A stretch of 64,000 nucleotides of DNA, from assembly GCF_052113225.1 (NCBI RefSeq), contig NZ_JBFRCT010000002.1, forward strand, positions 248,001 to 312,000, written 5' to 3'. Positions 52,531-60,876 of this stretch are shown one piece after another. The notes below the pieces were generated by a model. It saw nothing but the letters and a program-made list of their open reading frames with translations. It searched no databases and was not told the origin of the DNA. Source of the stretch: Pristimantibacillus sp052113225. Its GTDB lineage: Bacteria; Bacillota; Bacilli; Paenibacillales; Paenibacillaceae. Each line of letters opens with the position of its first letter. The stretch's first letter is position 1. A program made the position numbers and the translations under genes.

Positions 52531-55239
52531 TTAGTTCTGAATCATTTGACGCAGTACAGTTTGCAGGATACCGCCGTTACGGTAGTAGTCAACGTCCACA
52601 AGGGAATCAAGACGTACGATAACTTTGAATTCCAGTTGCGAACCGTCTTCGCGAGTTGCGATAACGGAAACCAGGTCACCAGGTTGAACATCGTTCGTCA
52701 GACCAACGATATCGAATGTTTCAAAGCCTGTCAGACCAAGTGCCTGCCAGCCTTGGCCAGCTTGGAATTGAAGTGGAAGAACACCCATACCAACCAGGTT
52801 GGAACGGTGGATACGTTCGAAGCTTTCTGTAATAACGGCTTTAACACCCAGAAGGAACGTACCTTTTGCTGCCCAGTCACGGGAGCTGCCTGTACCGTAC
52901 TCTTTACCGCCGAGTACAACCAGGTTAGTTTTGTCTGCTTGGTATTGCATCGATGCTTCGTATACGGAAGTTACTTCGCCAGTAGGCTGGTAAGTCGAGA
53001 AGCCGCCTTCAGTACCTGGAGCCATGTGGTTACGAATACGGATGTTTGCGAATGTACCACGAACCATCACTTCGTGATGACCACGACGGGAACCATAGGA
53101 GTTGAAGTCTTTCTTCTCAACGCCGTTAGCGATCAGATATTTACCGCCTGGAGCATCTGGACGGATGCTGCCTGCAGGCGAGATATGGTCAGTTGTAACC
53201 GAGTCGCCAAGCGCAAGCAAAGTTTTTGCTGCTTTGATGTCTTCAACGTTACGGATGCCGTCAGCAAGGCTGTCGAAGAATGGCGGGTTAGCGATGTAAG
53301 TGGATTTTGGATCCCACTCGTACAGTTCGCCTTCTGGTACTGGAATAGCGTTCCAACGTTCGTTTTGCGTGTATACATTCTCGTATTTAGCACGGAACAT
53401 TTCTGGGGACAACGAAGCGCTCATCGCATCAGCGATTTCTTGGTTTGTTGGCCAGATGTCTTTCAGGAAGACAGGCTCGCCTTGCGGATCGAAGCCGATT
53501 GGCTCGCTTGCAAAGTCGATGTTAACTGTACCAGCAAGTGCGTATGCAACAACCAGTGGCGGCGATGCCAGGTAGTTAGCTTTGATTTGCGCGTGGATAC
53601 GGCCTTCAAAGTTACGGTTACCGGACAATACAGCAGCAACTGTCATGTCATTGTCAGCGATAGCTTGGCTAACGTCGTCTGGCAATGGACCGGAGTTACC
53701 GATACATGTTGCGCAGCCATAACCTGCAACGTGGAAGCCAAGAGCTTCAAGCGACTCAAGCAGGCCAGCTTTTACGAGATAGTCAGTAACAACCAGGGAA
53801 CCTGGAGTCAGTGAGCTCTTCACGTATTCTGGTTTCACGAGGCCACGAGCGACAGCTTTCTGCGCAACAAGGCCAGCGCCAACCATAACGCTAGGGTTAG
53901 AAGTATTTGTACAGCTTGTGATTGCGGCCAGTACAACTGCGCCTGCTTTCATTTCGCTGACTTTGCCATTAGCGTGGTTAATAGTAACAACTTCTTCTGT
54001 TTTCTCTTCTGTCAGGCCGTAACCGCCTTTATCGACTGGCTTGCGAACGATTTCGTTCCAAGCTTCTTTCATCGAAGTCAGCTCGATACGGTCTTGCGGA
54101 CGTTTAGGACCAGCAAGGGAAGGTACAACAGTAGCCAGGTCAAGCTCAACCACTTCAGTGAAGGTAGGGTCTGGCGTAGCATCTGTACGGAACATGCCTT
54201 GAGCTTTGTAGTAAGCTTCAACCAGCTCGATTTGCTCTTCTGTACGGCCAGTAGCGCGCAAGAATTCAAGCGTAGTTGTATCGACAGGGAAGAAACCAAC
54301 TGTTGCGCCATACTCAGGAGCCATGTTGGCAACTGTAGCACGGTCAGGCAGGCTGATGTTGGACAAGCCGGAACCGAAGAACTCGACGAATTTGCCTACA
54401 ACGCCTTTTTTACGAAGCAATTGTGTGATTGTCAGGGCAAGGTCAGTCGCCGTAGCGCCTTCTGCCAAGCTGCCAGTCAGTTTGAAGCCGATAACCTCAG
54501 GAGTTACGAAGTAGAGTGGTTGACCAAGCATACCAGCTTCTGCCTCAATACCGCCAACGCCCCAGCCAACGATACCAAGACCGTTGATCATAGTCGTATG
54601 GGAGTCAGTACCTACAAGAGAATCAGGGAATACGAAAGTTTCGCCGTCAACTGTTTTTGTAGCAGCGACGGATGCCAGGTACTCCAAGTTTACTTGGTGA
54701 ACGATACCTGTATCTGGTGGTACAGCACGGAAATTATCGAATGCCGTTTGTGCCCAACGGAAGAAGCGGTAGCGCTCTGCATTCCGTTCGAACTCGATAC
54801 GTTGGTTGATTTCCAGTGCGTCTGGGGAACCAAACGCGTCAACCATTACCGAGTGGTCGATTACGAGATCGACAGGTACAAGCGGGTTGATTTTTTTAGG
54901 GTCGCCGCCAGCTTTTTTAACGGTTTCACGCATTGCTGCAAGGTCAACAACAACCGGTACACCGGTCAAGTCTTGCAGTACGATACGGGAAGGGATGAAT
55001 GGAATTTCTTTGTCATCGCGGTTAACCGCCCAGTCAGCCAGTTGTTTTACATGCTCTTTCGTAATAGCACGGCCGTCGAATTGACGAACAGCGCCTTCGA
55101 GCAATACTTTAATGGAAAATGGAAGTTTAGAAATTTCGCCGAGTCCTTGGTCTTCAAGTCCTTGCAAACGATAGTAAGCATACGACTTGCCGCCGACTTC
55201 CAGGCTGGACCGTACAGAGTATTGATCTTGGTTTGCCAT
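52531..55239 (-). CDS. acnA: Aconitate hydratase
   Basis: A 902-residue [4Fe-4S] aconitase interconverting citrate and isocitrate in the TCA cycle. Cluster ligands are in TSCTNTSNPS (first Cys) and GYGCATCIGNSGPL (two Cys). Further marks are DSHTTMINGLGIVGWGVGG, YGTGSSRDWAAKG and SVTTDHISPAGSI. ATG 55239 after AAGGAGG. The plus strand has long accidental open frames across this gene, which are shadows. Promoter with TATAAT lies near 55325. Confidence 0.97.
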   Translation of the reverse strand: MANQDQYSVRSSLEVGGKSYAYYRLQGLEDQGLGEISKLPFSIKVLLEGAVRQFDGRAITKEHVKQLADWAVNRDDKEIPFIPSRIVLQDLTGVPVVVDLAAMRETVKKAGGDPKKINPLVPVDLVIDHSVMVDAFGSPDALEINQRIEFERNAERYRFFRWAQTAFDNFRAVPPDTGIVHQVNLEYLASVAATKTVDGETFVFPDSLVGTDSHTTMINGLGIVGWGVGGIEAEAGMLGQPLYFVTPEVIGFKLTGSLAEGATATDLALTITQLLRKKGVVGKFVEFFGSGLSNISLPDRATVANMAPEYGATVGFFPVDTTTLEFLRATGRTEEQIELVEAYYKAQGMFRTDATPDPTFTEVVELDLATVVPSLAGPKRPQDRIELTSMKEAWNEIVRKPVDKGGYGLTEEKTEEVVTINHANGKVSEMKAGAVVLAAITSCTNTSNPSVMVGAGLVAQKAVARGLVKPEYVKSSLTPGSLVVTDYLVKAGLLESLEALGFHVAGYGCATCIGNSGPLPDDVSQAIADNDMTVAAVLSGNRNFEGRIHAQIKANYLASPPLVVAYALAGTVNIDFASEPIGFDPQGEPVFLKDIWPTNQEIADAMSASLSPEMFRAKYENVYTQNERWNAIPVPEGELYEWDPKSTYIANPPFFDSLADGIRNVEDIKAAKTLLALGDSVTTDHISPAGSIRPDAPGGKYLIANGVEKKDFNSYGSRRGHHEVMVRGTFANIRIRNHMAPGTEGGFSTYQPTGEVTSVYEASMQYQADKTNLVVLGGKEYGTGSSRDWAAKGTFLLGVKAVITESFERIHRSNLVGMGVLPLQFQAGQGWQALGLTGFETFDIVGLTNDVQPGDLVSVIATREDGSQLEFKVIVRLDSLVDVDYYRNGGILQTVLRQMIQN

Positions 55240-55281
55240 GTGCGGGAATTCCTCCTTGGAATAATGTTGACGATTTTGCTT

Positions 55282-55298
55282 GTTTCATTCTGTGAAAC
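55282..55298 (-). promoter_or_regulatory. Dyad in the acnA leader
   Basis: GTTTCA-ttctg-TGAAAC, perfect 6-bp arms, about 30 bases downstream of the TATAAT -10 of acnA (complement at 55325-55330). Possible operator for a TCA repressor such as CcpC; inference from position only. Confidence 0.35.
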
Positions 55299-55435
55299 TC
55301 AATTTCAAAAATCGTTATATCTCTATTATAGCTCGAGTTATGGGGTTCGTAAAGCAGATTCAGACAGACAATAGCGGAAATTCGGGGGATTATTGCATAG
55401 ACTAAGAAGGAATTGCCTATTGCTTTCCGCAAGTC

Positions 55436-55451
55436 ACTTACTAATGTATAG
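55436..55451 (+). promoter_or_regulatory. ACTTACT motif upstream of second LLM gene
   Basis: ACTTACTAATGTATAG, preceded by GTC, lies 60 bases before the start of the LLM gene at 55512 and just before a TATAAT at 55472. The same GTCACTTACTA occurs upstream of the LLM gene at 28080. Confidence 0.45.
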
Positions 55452-55511
55452 CGGAGAGAAAAGAACTTCGTTATAATGGACATGATGTCATGAAGAGAAG
55501 GAGTGTTAAAG

Positions 55512-56531
55512 ATGTCAACAACTAAAAAGCTTGGCAACGTCAAGCTGTCTATATTAGATCTCGCACCTATTATTGAAGGTTCTACCGCATCAGATGCTTT
55601 GCGGAATAGCCTTGATCTTGCCCAGCACGCGGAAAAATGGGGTTATACCCGTTATTGGGTTGCTGAGCATCACAGTATGCCTGGTATTGCTAGCTCGGCA
55701 ACCTCCATTGTGATTGGTCATATTGCCGGTGGCACCTCCACCATTCGTGTTGGCTCAGGCGGTATTATGCTGCCAAACCATGCCCCGCTTGTTATTGCCG
55801 AACAGTTCGGAACGCTCGAATCGCTTTATCCGGGGCGGATCGATCTTGGACTTGGCCGCGCCCCTGGCAGCGACCGGCAGACGATGATGGCGCTGCGCCG
55901 TGATTTGTACGGTGGTGGCGGTGAGAACTTCCCAGCAATGCTCGAGGAGCTTCGCGGCTTCTTCAAAGGACCCGAATCCGAGCGTGCTGTTCGTGCTGTG
56001 CCTGGTGAAGGGCTGGATGTACCGATCTGGCTGCTTGGATCGAGTGACTTCAGCGCAAGACTGGCTGGAGAGCTTGGCCTTCCGTTTGGCTTTGCGAGCC
56101 ATTTCTCGCCGGACTTTACGCTGCCTGCACTGGACATTTATCGCAGCAGCTTCAAGCCATCGGCTTATCTGGATAAACCATATGCAATGGTGGGAGTGAA
56201 CGCGATTGCAGCCGATACGGATGAACATGCCGTATGGCTTGGTACAACGCTGGAGCAGCAGTTCCTCAACCTTATTCGAGGCGGAGTGCCTAGAAAAATT
56301 CAGCCTCCAGCTGAGCTAGAAGGGCAAGCAAATCCTCATGAGCTTACGGCTGTTCGTAATCAGCTGCGTACATCCATTAAAGGCAGCCCGCAGACTGTTG
56401 AACAGAAGCTAAATGCGTTTATTGAGCAGACTCAAGCGGATGAAGTGATTATCAACTGTGCAATCTATGATCATCAGGAGCGTTTGAAGTCATATGAGCT
56501 GATTGCTCAGCTTGGACTGAAAGGGCAGTAA
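55512..56531 (+). CDS. LLM-class flavin-dependent oxidoreductase (MsnO8-like)
   Basis: A 339-residue luciferase-like monooxygenase; ATG 55512 follows AGAAGGAG. Family marks are SILDLAPIIEG, WVAEHHSMPGIASSATSIVIGHIAGG, GSGGIMLPNHAPLVIAEQFGTLE and LGLGRAPGSD. This 'LDLAPI' subfamily differs from the one at 28080. Uses reduced flavin; substrate unknown. Single gene. Confidence 0.92.
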   Translation: MSTTKKLGNVKLSILDLAPIIEGSTASDALRNSLDLAQHAEKWGYTRYWVAEHHSMPGIASSATSIVIGHIAGGTSTIRVGSGGIMLPNHAPLVIAEQFGTLESLYPGRIDLGLGRAPGSDRQTMMALRRDLYGGGGENFPAMLEELRGFFKGPESERAVRAVPGEGLDVPIWLLGSSDFSARLAGELGLPFGFASHFSPDFTLPALDIYRSSFKPSAYLDKPYAMVGVNAIAADTDEHAVWLGTTLEQQFLNLIRGGVPRKIQPPAELEGQANPHELTAVRNQLRTSIKGSPQTVEQKLNAFIEQTQADEVIINCAIYDHQERLKSYELIAQLGLKGQ

Positions 56532-56539
56532 AGGAGAGT

Positions 56540-56785
56540 TGGCTTAACGATGTGCGATATCGTAAAGCCTGCGAAAGAGCGCTACTAAGTGTACCCTAAC
56601 GATGCGCGACATCGTTAAGGTACGTGAAATAGGCCGAAATAGGCAAAATCGAACTGATTTGGTGTTGCTTAACGATGTACGGCATCGTTAAGGCTGCGAA
56701 AGAGCTCTGATTAGTGTGTCTTAACGATGCGCGACATCGTTAAGGTGCTTGGAGTAGGCTGAGCAAGCCTAATCGAGCAGAGCTG
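56540..56785. repeat. Array of four TTAACGATG palindromes in two direct repeats
   Basis: Four copies of a 25-26 bp near-palindrome (CTTAACGATG, 4-5 bases, CATCGTTAAG) lie at 56543-56567, 56595-56620, 56668-56693 and 56720-56745. They are arranged as two ~125-base direct repeats that also share GCGAAAGAGC and similar segments. They fill the gap between the LLM gene and the fabV terminator. Confidence 0.85.
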
Positions 56786-56803
56786 GCCTTTTGTTTGGAG
56801 CAT

Positions 56804-56839
56804 AAAAAGACGGAGCAGGCGAGCCTGCTCCGTCTTTTT
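56804..56839. terminator. Bidirectional terminator, fabV 3' end
   Basis: AAAAAGACGGAGCAGGC (56804-56820) pairs perfectly with GCCTGCTCCGTCTTTTT (56823-56839), 17 bp with A and T ends. Confidence 0.92.
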
Positions 56840-56850
56840 ACTTATAACAA

Positions 56851-58041
56851 TTAGCGAAGATTTGGAATGTCTACTTCTGGGCTTGTGTCTGCTTCATAAT
56901 CAACGCCGTCGGTTTCAAAGCCGAACAGCTGGAAGAACTCGCGGCGGTAGCCTTCAAGATCAGACAGCTCGTACACATTCTCAGACGTAATCTCGCTCCA
57001 CAGCTTGTCTACTTCTGCTTGTACATCTGCACGCATTTCCCAGTCATCCATCCGGATGAGGCCTTTTTCGTCAACTGGTGTCGGACCATCAGCATAGAGG
57101 CGTGTTGCGAACATACGGTACATTTGCTCAATACAGCCTTCGTGGATGCCTTTTTCCTTCATCACTTTGAAGAGGGCCGAAATGTATAGTGGAACGACAG
57201 GAATCGCTGAGCTTGATTGCGTAACCAATGCTTTGGCAACCGCTACATAAGCACGTCCTCCAGTGGACGACAGCTGCTCGGTCAGACGGCGCGCTGTAAC
57301 TTCAAGATCGTTCTTCGCTTTGCCGATTGTTCCGTCACGGTATACAGCATGCGTAATTTCTGGACCAACATAAGAGTATGCAAGGGTTGTTGCGCCTTCA
57401 GCAAGAACGCCTGCAGCCTGCAGCTCGTCGATCCACATTTGCCAGTCTTCGCCGCCCATAACGGTAATCGTCTGGCTGATTTCTTCTTCAGTAGCCGGTT
57501 CGATCGTAGCATCTGTAACAACGCCATTATGGAAGTTAACGGTTTTGTTCGTGTAAGTTTGGCCGATTGGTTTAATAACGGAGCTAAACACTTCGCCAGT
57601 CTTCGGATGAATGCGGCGTGGTGCAGCAACGCTGTATACGACCAGATCAACTGAGCCTAGCTCTGTGCGGATCAGATCAATGGTTCTTGCTTTCGTCTCG
57701 TCGGAGAATGCATCACCAGAGAGGCTAAACGATTTCAAGCCGGCTTCTGCAGCAGCTTTCTCAAAAGCTGCGGAGTTGTACCAGCCTGGTTTAGCTGTAC
57801 GGGTGCCTTCTGCTCCTTTGCTGGTGAAAACGCCGACAGTGCTTGCACCTGCGCCAAACGAAGCCACGATCCGTGATGCCAGGCCGTAGCCAGTAGATGC
57901 GCCAATAACAAGCACGTTACGGGGACCTTCAATTTTTGGTTGTGACTGTACATATTCTACTTGACTCTCAACTTGCTTAGCGCAGCCTACTGGATGAGCG
58001 GTTGTACAAATAAAGCCGCGAGATTTTGGTTTGATAATCAT
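56851..58041 (-). CDS. fabV: Enoyl-[acyl-carrier-protein] reductase FabV
   Basis: A 396-residue enzyme; ATG 58041 with AAAGGA upstream matches the usual family start MIIKPKSRGFICTTAHP. NADH motif GASTGYGLASRI, and the catalytic Tyr-x8-Lys in YRDGTIGKAK. It reduces trans-2-enoyl-ACP/CoA in the last step of fatty-acid elongation. FabV enzymes are less sensitive to triclosan than FabI. Single gene. Confidence 0.95.
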   Translation of the reverse strand: MIIKPKSRGFICTTAHPVGCAKQVESQVEYVQSQPKIEGPRNVLVIGASTGYGLASRIVASFGAGASTVGVFTSKGAEGTRTAKPGWYNSAAFEKAAAEAGLKSFSLSGDAFSDETKARTIDLIRTELGSVDLVVYSVAAPRRIHPKTGEVFSSVIKPIGQTYTNKTVNFHNGVVTDATIEPATEEEISQTITVMGGEDWQMWIDELQAAGVLAEGATTLAYSYVGPEITHAVYRDGTIGKAKNDLEVTARRLTEQLSSTGGRAYVAVAKALVTQSSSAIPVVPLYISALFKVMKEKGIHEGCIEQMYRMFATRLYADGPTPVDEKGLIRMDDWEMRADVQAEVDKLWSEITSENVYELSDLEGYRREFFQLFGFETDGVDYEADTSPEVDIPNLR

Positions 58042-58152
58042 ATGGTAAATTCCTTTCTTCATTAAATTCATATGTATGGGTTAATTAGTATGGGGCTAAT
58101 TCATTTTACCGATTTTCAACTCCAAATGGAAGTTCATGCTCGAAGGATTTCA

Positions 58153-58206
58153 TAAAAAACAGGGCTAATCCCATTAGGCAGTAGATCTGCCTGAGTTCAG
58201 CCCTTG
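58153..58206 (-). terminator. Terminator of the SASP gene
   Basis: On the minus strand AAGGGCTGAA pairs with TTAGCCCT around an inner hairpin AGGCAG/CTGCCT, followed by T6. Confidence 0.75.
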
Positions 58207-58241
58207 TTGTATTTGTATAAAAAAGCTTAAAACACAGCTTA

Positions 58242-58448
58242 CTAGAAACGGCTAGCGATTTGCTGCTCTGCAAGCTGGACGAGACGTTTTGTAATAGATC
58301 CACCAATAGACCCCATCTCACGAGTGGTCATATGGCCATAATAGCCGTCAGCGGGGAGTGTAATGCCAAGCTCTTGCGCGATCTCGTACTTTAATTGTTC
58401 AAGTGCAGCACGAGCTCCCGGGACTAACAATGAGTTGCGGTTCGACAT
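58242..58448 (-). CDS. Alpha/beta-type small acid-soluble spore protein
   Basis: A 68-residue SASP. The N-terminal GARAALEQLKYEIAQELGI contains the Glu-Ile-Ala germination-protease cleavage site, and the second conserved block is GSIGGSITKRLVQLAEQQIA. These proteins coat DNA in the dormant spore and protect it from UV. ATG 58448 after AGGAGG. Expected to be under sigma G in the forespore. Confidence 0.96.
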   Translation of the reverse strand: MSNRNSLLVPGARAALEQLKYEIAQELGITLPADGYYGHMTTREMGSIGGSITKRLVQLAEQQIASRF

Positions 58449-58665
58449 CTGTTATATGCCTCCTGAAATGAATTACTAATCGTGATGATTCTTGCATCGT
58501 AAGCGTAAGCTTCTTGACGTTATTATGCGAAAAGCGAAAAAGGATTATTCGTTAATTCCTCCTGATTTTACCGATAATGGTTCCCTTGCTCAGGTGGATG
58601 ACTGTAATCGGGCCAAGTTGCATAAACTGGATATATTCCATAATGGCTGGTTAGGAGTGATTAAG

Positions 58666-58965
58666 GTGAAGGATTTGTTCGGAAGGGCTGTATCGTTTGG
58701 ACTTGGGTTTGCGGTGACAAGCAAGGAGCAGCTTGAGAAGCTGGCAGATGAATGGGTGAAAAAAGGAGAAATCACCAAAGCGGAGTCATCCGTTTATGTG
58801 GATGAGCTTCTGAAGAAAGGCGAGGAAACACGTAACAAGATTGAAGAAATGATCCGAGATCGAGTTCAAGCGATAGTTGGAGAAAGATATGTGACACGGG
58901 AGCAATATGAACAGCTTGAGCAGCGAGTGGCGGCGCTGGAACATAAAGAAACACCGGTTGATTGA
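58666..58965 (+). CDS. Phasin-like coiled-coil protein
   Basis: A 99-residue, all-helical protein. GTG 58666 follows TAGGAG at 58652; the longer frame from 58492 has no RBS and its first ~58 codons look non-coding. The sequence (VTSKEQLEKLADEWVKKGE, ETRNKIEEMIRDRVQAI, EQYEQLEQRVAALE) forms amphipathic helices and a C-terminal coiled coil. Members of this phasin family often sit directly before an AarF/ABC1 gene, as here (14-base gap). Whether it binds PHA granules or membranes is unknown. Confidence 0.75.
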   Translation: MKDLFGRAVSFGLGFAVTSKEQLEKLADEWVKKGEITKAESSVYVDELLKKGEETRNKIEEMIRDRVQAIVGERYVTREQYEQLEQRVAALEHKETPVD

Positions 58966-58979
58966 ACTGAGGCGCATGT

Positions 58980-60647
58980 ATGAGCATAAAATCGAAATTC
59001 CGGCATTTGCAGCGGTATAGGGAAATTGCCATCGCTTTTGTCCGCAACGGCTTCGGGTATCTTGTCAAAGATCTGGGGCTGCCGGATACCGGTTTGCTGC
59101 TGCATGGCGGTGAAAGACAGGACATTCGTAAACGCGGGGTCGGCGAACGGCTTCGCATGTTTCTAGAGGAGCTTGGTCCAACATTCGTAAAGCTTGGGCA
59201 AATGGCAAGCATACGGCCTGACCTAATTCCTGCGGGAATCATTGCAGAGCTGGAACGACTGCAGGATCATGTTCAGCCTTTCTCTTACCTGGAAGCGGTA
59301 CATATTATTGAAGATGAGCTTGGTTCGCCAATTGAGCGTTTATTTGCCGAGTTCAGTGAAGTGCCGTTGGCGTCAGCTTCAATCGGGCAGGTCTATCGGG
59401 CCAAGCTGATGGATGGTACTCACGTAGCAGTAAAAGTGCAGCGGCCTTACATTCAAAAGGTTATTGAGACCGATCTGGATATCTTGTCCGAGCTTGCACG
59501 GGTAGCTGAAAATCGCCTGGAATGGGCGCGTAACTATCGGCTCCGCGATATGATGGATGAGATTGCAAGAGCGCTCCGGGCTGAGCTGGATTATGGATTG
59601 GAAGCCCGCAATGCAGAGCGATTCGCCCAGCAAAGCAGCAAGCTTGATGGAGTGATCATCCCGGCAATTTATTGGGAATATTCCAGTAAGCTTGTTCTGA
59701 CCATGGACTATGTGGAAGGAATAAAGCTGTCGGATCGTGAACGTCTCGATGAAGAGGGGCATGATTGCAAAAAGCTTGCTGAGCGATATTCGAAAGCCAT
59801 CTTTCATCAAGTACTCGTGGACGGGTTTTTCCACGGGGACCCGCATCCAGGTAATATGCTTGCTTTACCTGATGGGACCTTAGCTTTTCTTGATTTTGGG
59901 ATGATCGGACGATTATCTCCGGATATGAAGCAGCATTTTGCCACATTTGTTATTGGTCTGCGCAATCAAAGTACAAGTACCATCATTCGGGCGATTAATG
60001 GCATGGGGTTTATCCCGGAAGATACGAATAGGAAGGTGCTTCGAGCTGATGTTGACGAGATGAGGGACAAATATTATGAAGTGCCTCTCAGCCAGGTAAA
60101 GCTAGGCGAATCCGTTAACGAGCTGTTTGCGCTCGCTTTTCGTCATGGCATACGTATCCCGTCTGAACTGACTTTGCTTGGTAAAACCTTTTTGACGATG
60201 GAAGGGGTAGTAACGGCGCTGGATCCCGATTTCAGTGTGTTTGATGTTGCGGAGCCATTTGGCCGTAAGCTGGTGATCGAAAAGCTGGATCCGCGCCGGC
60301 TTGCCCGGAAGTGGATGGATGATCTTCCTGATTATTTGGAGCTGTTATCGGATCTTCCGCTCAGCTTGCGTAGTGTGCTCAATTCCATGCGAAAAGGCAG
60401 GCTAGGGCTGGACCTCGCGATTCCGGAGTTAAATGCTGTCCTGAAAAAAATGGACCAAATCAGCAACCGGCTGAGTTTAAGTATCGTACTTTTGTCGTTT
60501 AGTATTATTATGGTGGGCCTCATTATCGGCTCATCGATGGGGCATCAGAGTACGGTGCTGTGGAATATTCCGGCGATTGAAATAGGATTTGGGATTGCGA
60601 CTATTTTGTTTGTTTGGTTGATTGTGGCGATAATCCGGAGCAGATAG
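58980..60647 (+). CDS. AarF/UbiB/ABC1 kinase-family protein
   Basis: A 555-residue protein with the atypical kinase fold of the ABC1 family. The KxGQ motif appears as FVKLGQMASIRPDLIP, followed by ASIGQVYRAKLMDGTHVAVKVQRP with the catalytic Lys and FFHGDPHPGN with Asp; DFG is in LDFGMIG. Two C-terminal transmembrane helices anchor it. Relatives support ubiquinone biosynthesis; in menaquinone-using Bacillota the role is unclear. Co-transcribed with the phasin-like gene. Confidence 0.9.
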   Translation: MSIKSKFRHLQRYREIAIAFVRNGFGYLVKDLGLPDTGLLLHGGERQDIRKRGVGERLRMFLEELGPTFVKLGQMASIRPDLIPAGIIAELERLQDHVQPFSYLEAVHIIEDELGSPIERLFAEFSEVPLASASIGQVYRAKLMDGTHVAVKVQRPYIQKVIETDLDILSELARVAENRLEWARNYRLRDMMDEIARALRAELDYGLEARNAERFAQQSSKLDGVIIPAIYWEYSSKLVLTMDYVEGIKLSDRERLDEEGHDCKKLAERYSKAIFHQVLVDGFFHGDPHPGNMLALPDGTLAFLDFGMIGRLSPDMKQHFATFVIGLRNQSTSTIIRAINGMGFIPEDTNRKVLRADVDEMRDKYYEVPLSQVKLGESVNELFALAFRHGIRIPSELTLLGKTFLTMEGVVTALDPDFSVFDVAEPFGRKLVIEKLDPRRLARKWMDDLPDYLELLSDLPLSLRSVLNSMRKGRLGLDLAIPELNAVLKKMDQISNRLSLSIVLLSFSIIMVGLIIGSSMGHQSTVLWNIPAIEIGFGIATILFVWLIVAIIRSR

Positions 60648-60682
60648 CGGATTAGAGGAAAAGAGTTATTTATATAGATTGG

Positions 60683-60809
60683 GGAATAACGGAATGTATC
60701 TCCTTACAGTCGCTGTTACCTGCACTTTGCTTGAACAATTTTTAAAGGTGGCAAAGTGCATGTAAAGGCGAGCGCTTCGCTCTTCCAGGAGATACATTGC
60801 CTCTATTCC
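60683..60809 (+). repeat. Structured intergenic repeat, copy 3
   Basis: Outer stem AATGTATCTCC (60693-60703) with GGAGATACATT (60788-60798), extended by GGAATA/TATTCC; helix TCGC/GCGA; inner stem TGCACTTTGC (60721-60730) with GCAAAGTGCA (60751-60760). The loop is TTGAACAATTTTTAAAGGTG and the 3' conserved segment AAAGGCGAGCGCTTCGCTC. Same layout as copies at 33407 and 41451 with unrelated stem sequences. Confidence 0.85.
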
Positions 60810-60834
60810 TTATCTATTTTTTGAGAGACAGTTG

Positions 60835-60866
60835 AAAGGAGCAGGGGGATCTCCCTGCTCCTTTTT
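60835..60866. terminator. Terminator between ABC1 gene and cotH operon
   Basis: AAAGGAGCAGGG (60836-60846 region) pairs with CCCTGCTCCTTT, loop about six, then T5 on the plus side. Lies 11 bases from the minus-strand cotH stop. Confidence 0.82.
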
Positions 60867-60876
60867 GTAATGATAT

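Noticed and set aside
52546..55374. Long plus-strand open frames (422 and 466 codons) opposite acnA
   Set aside because: They lie fully antisense to a strongly conserved aconitase, show Cys/Trp-rich shadow composition and no ribosome-binding sites.
56540..56785. Possible CRISPR array from the TTAACGATG palindromes
   Set aside because: Only four copies, spacings unequal, spacers partly duplicated, and no cas genes in the window.
58492..58665. 5' extension of the phasin-like gene
   Set aside because: The upstream codons lack an RBS and are unlike the rest of the protein; GTG 58666 has TAGGAG at good spacing.
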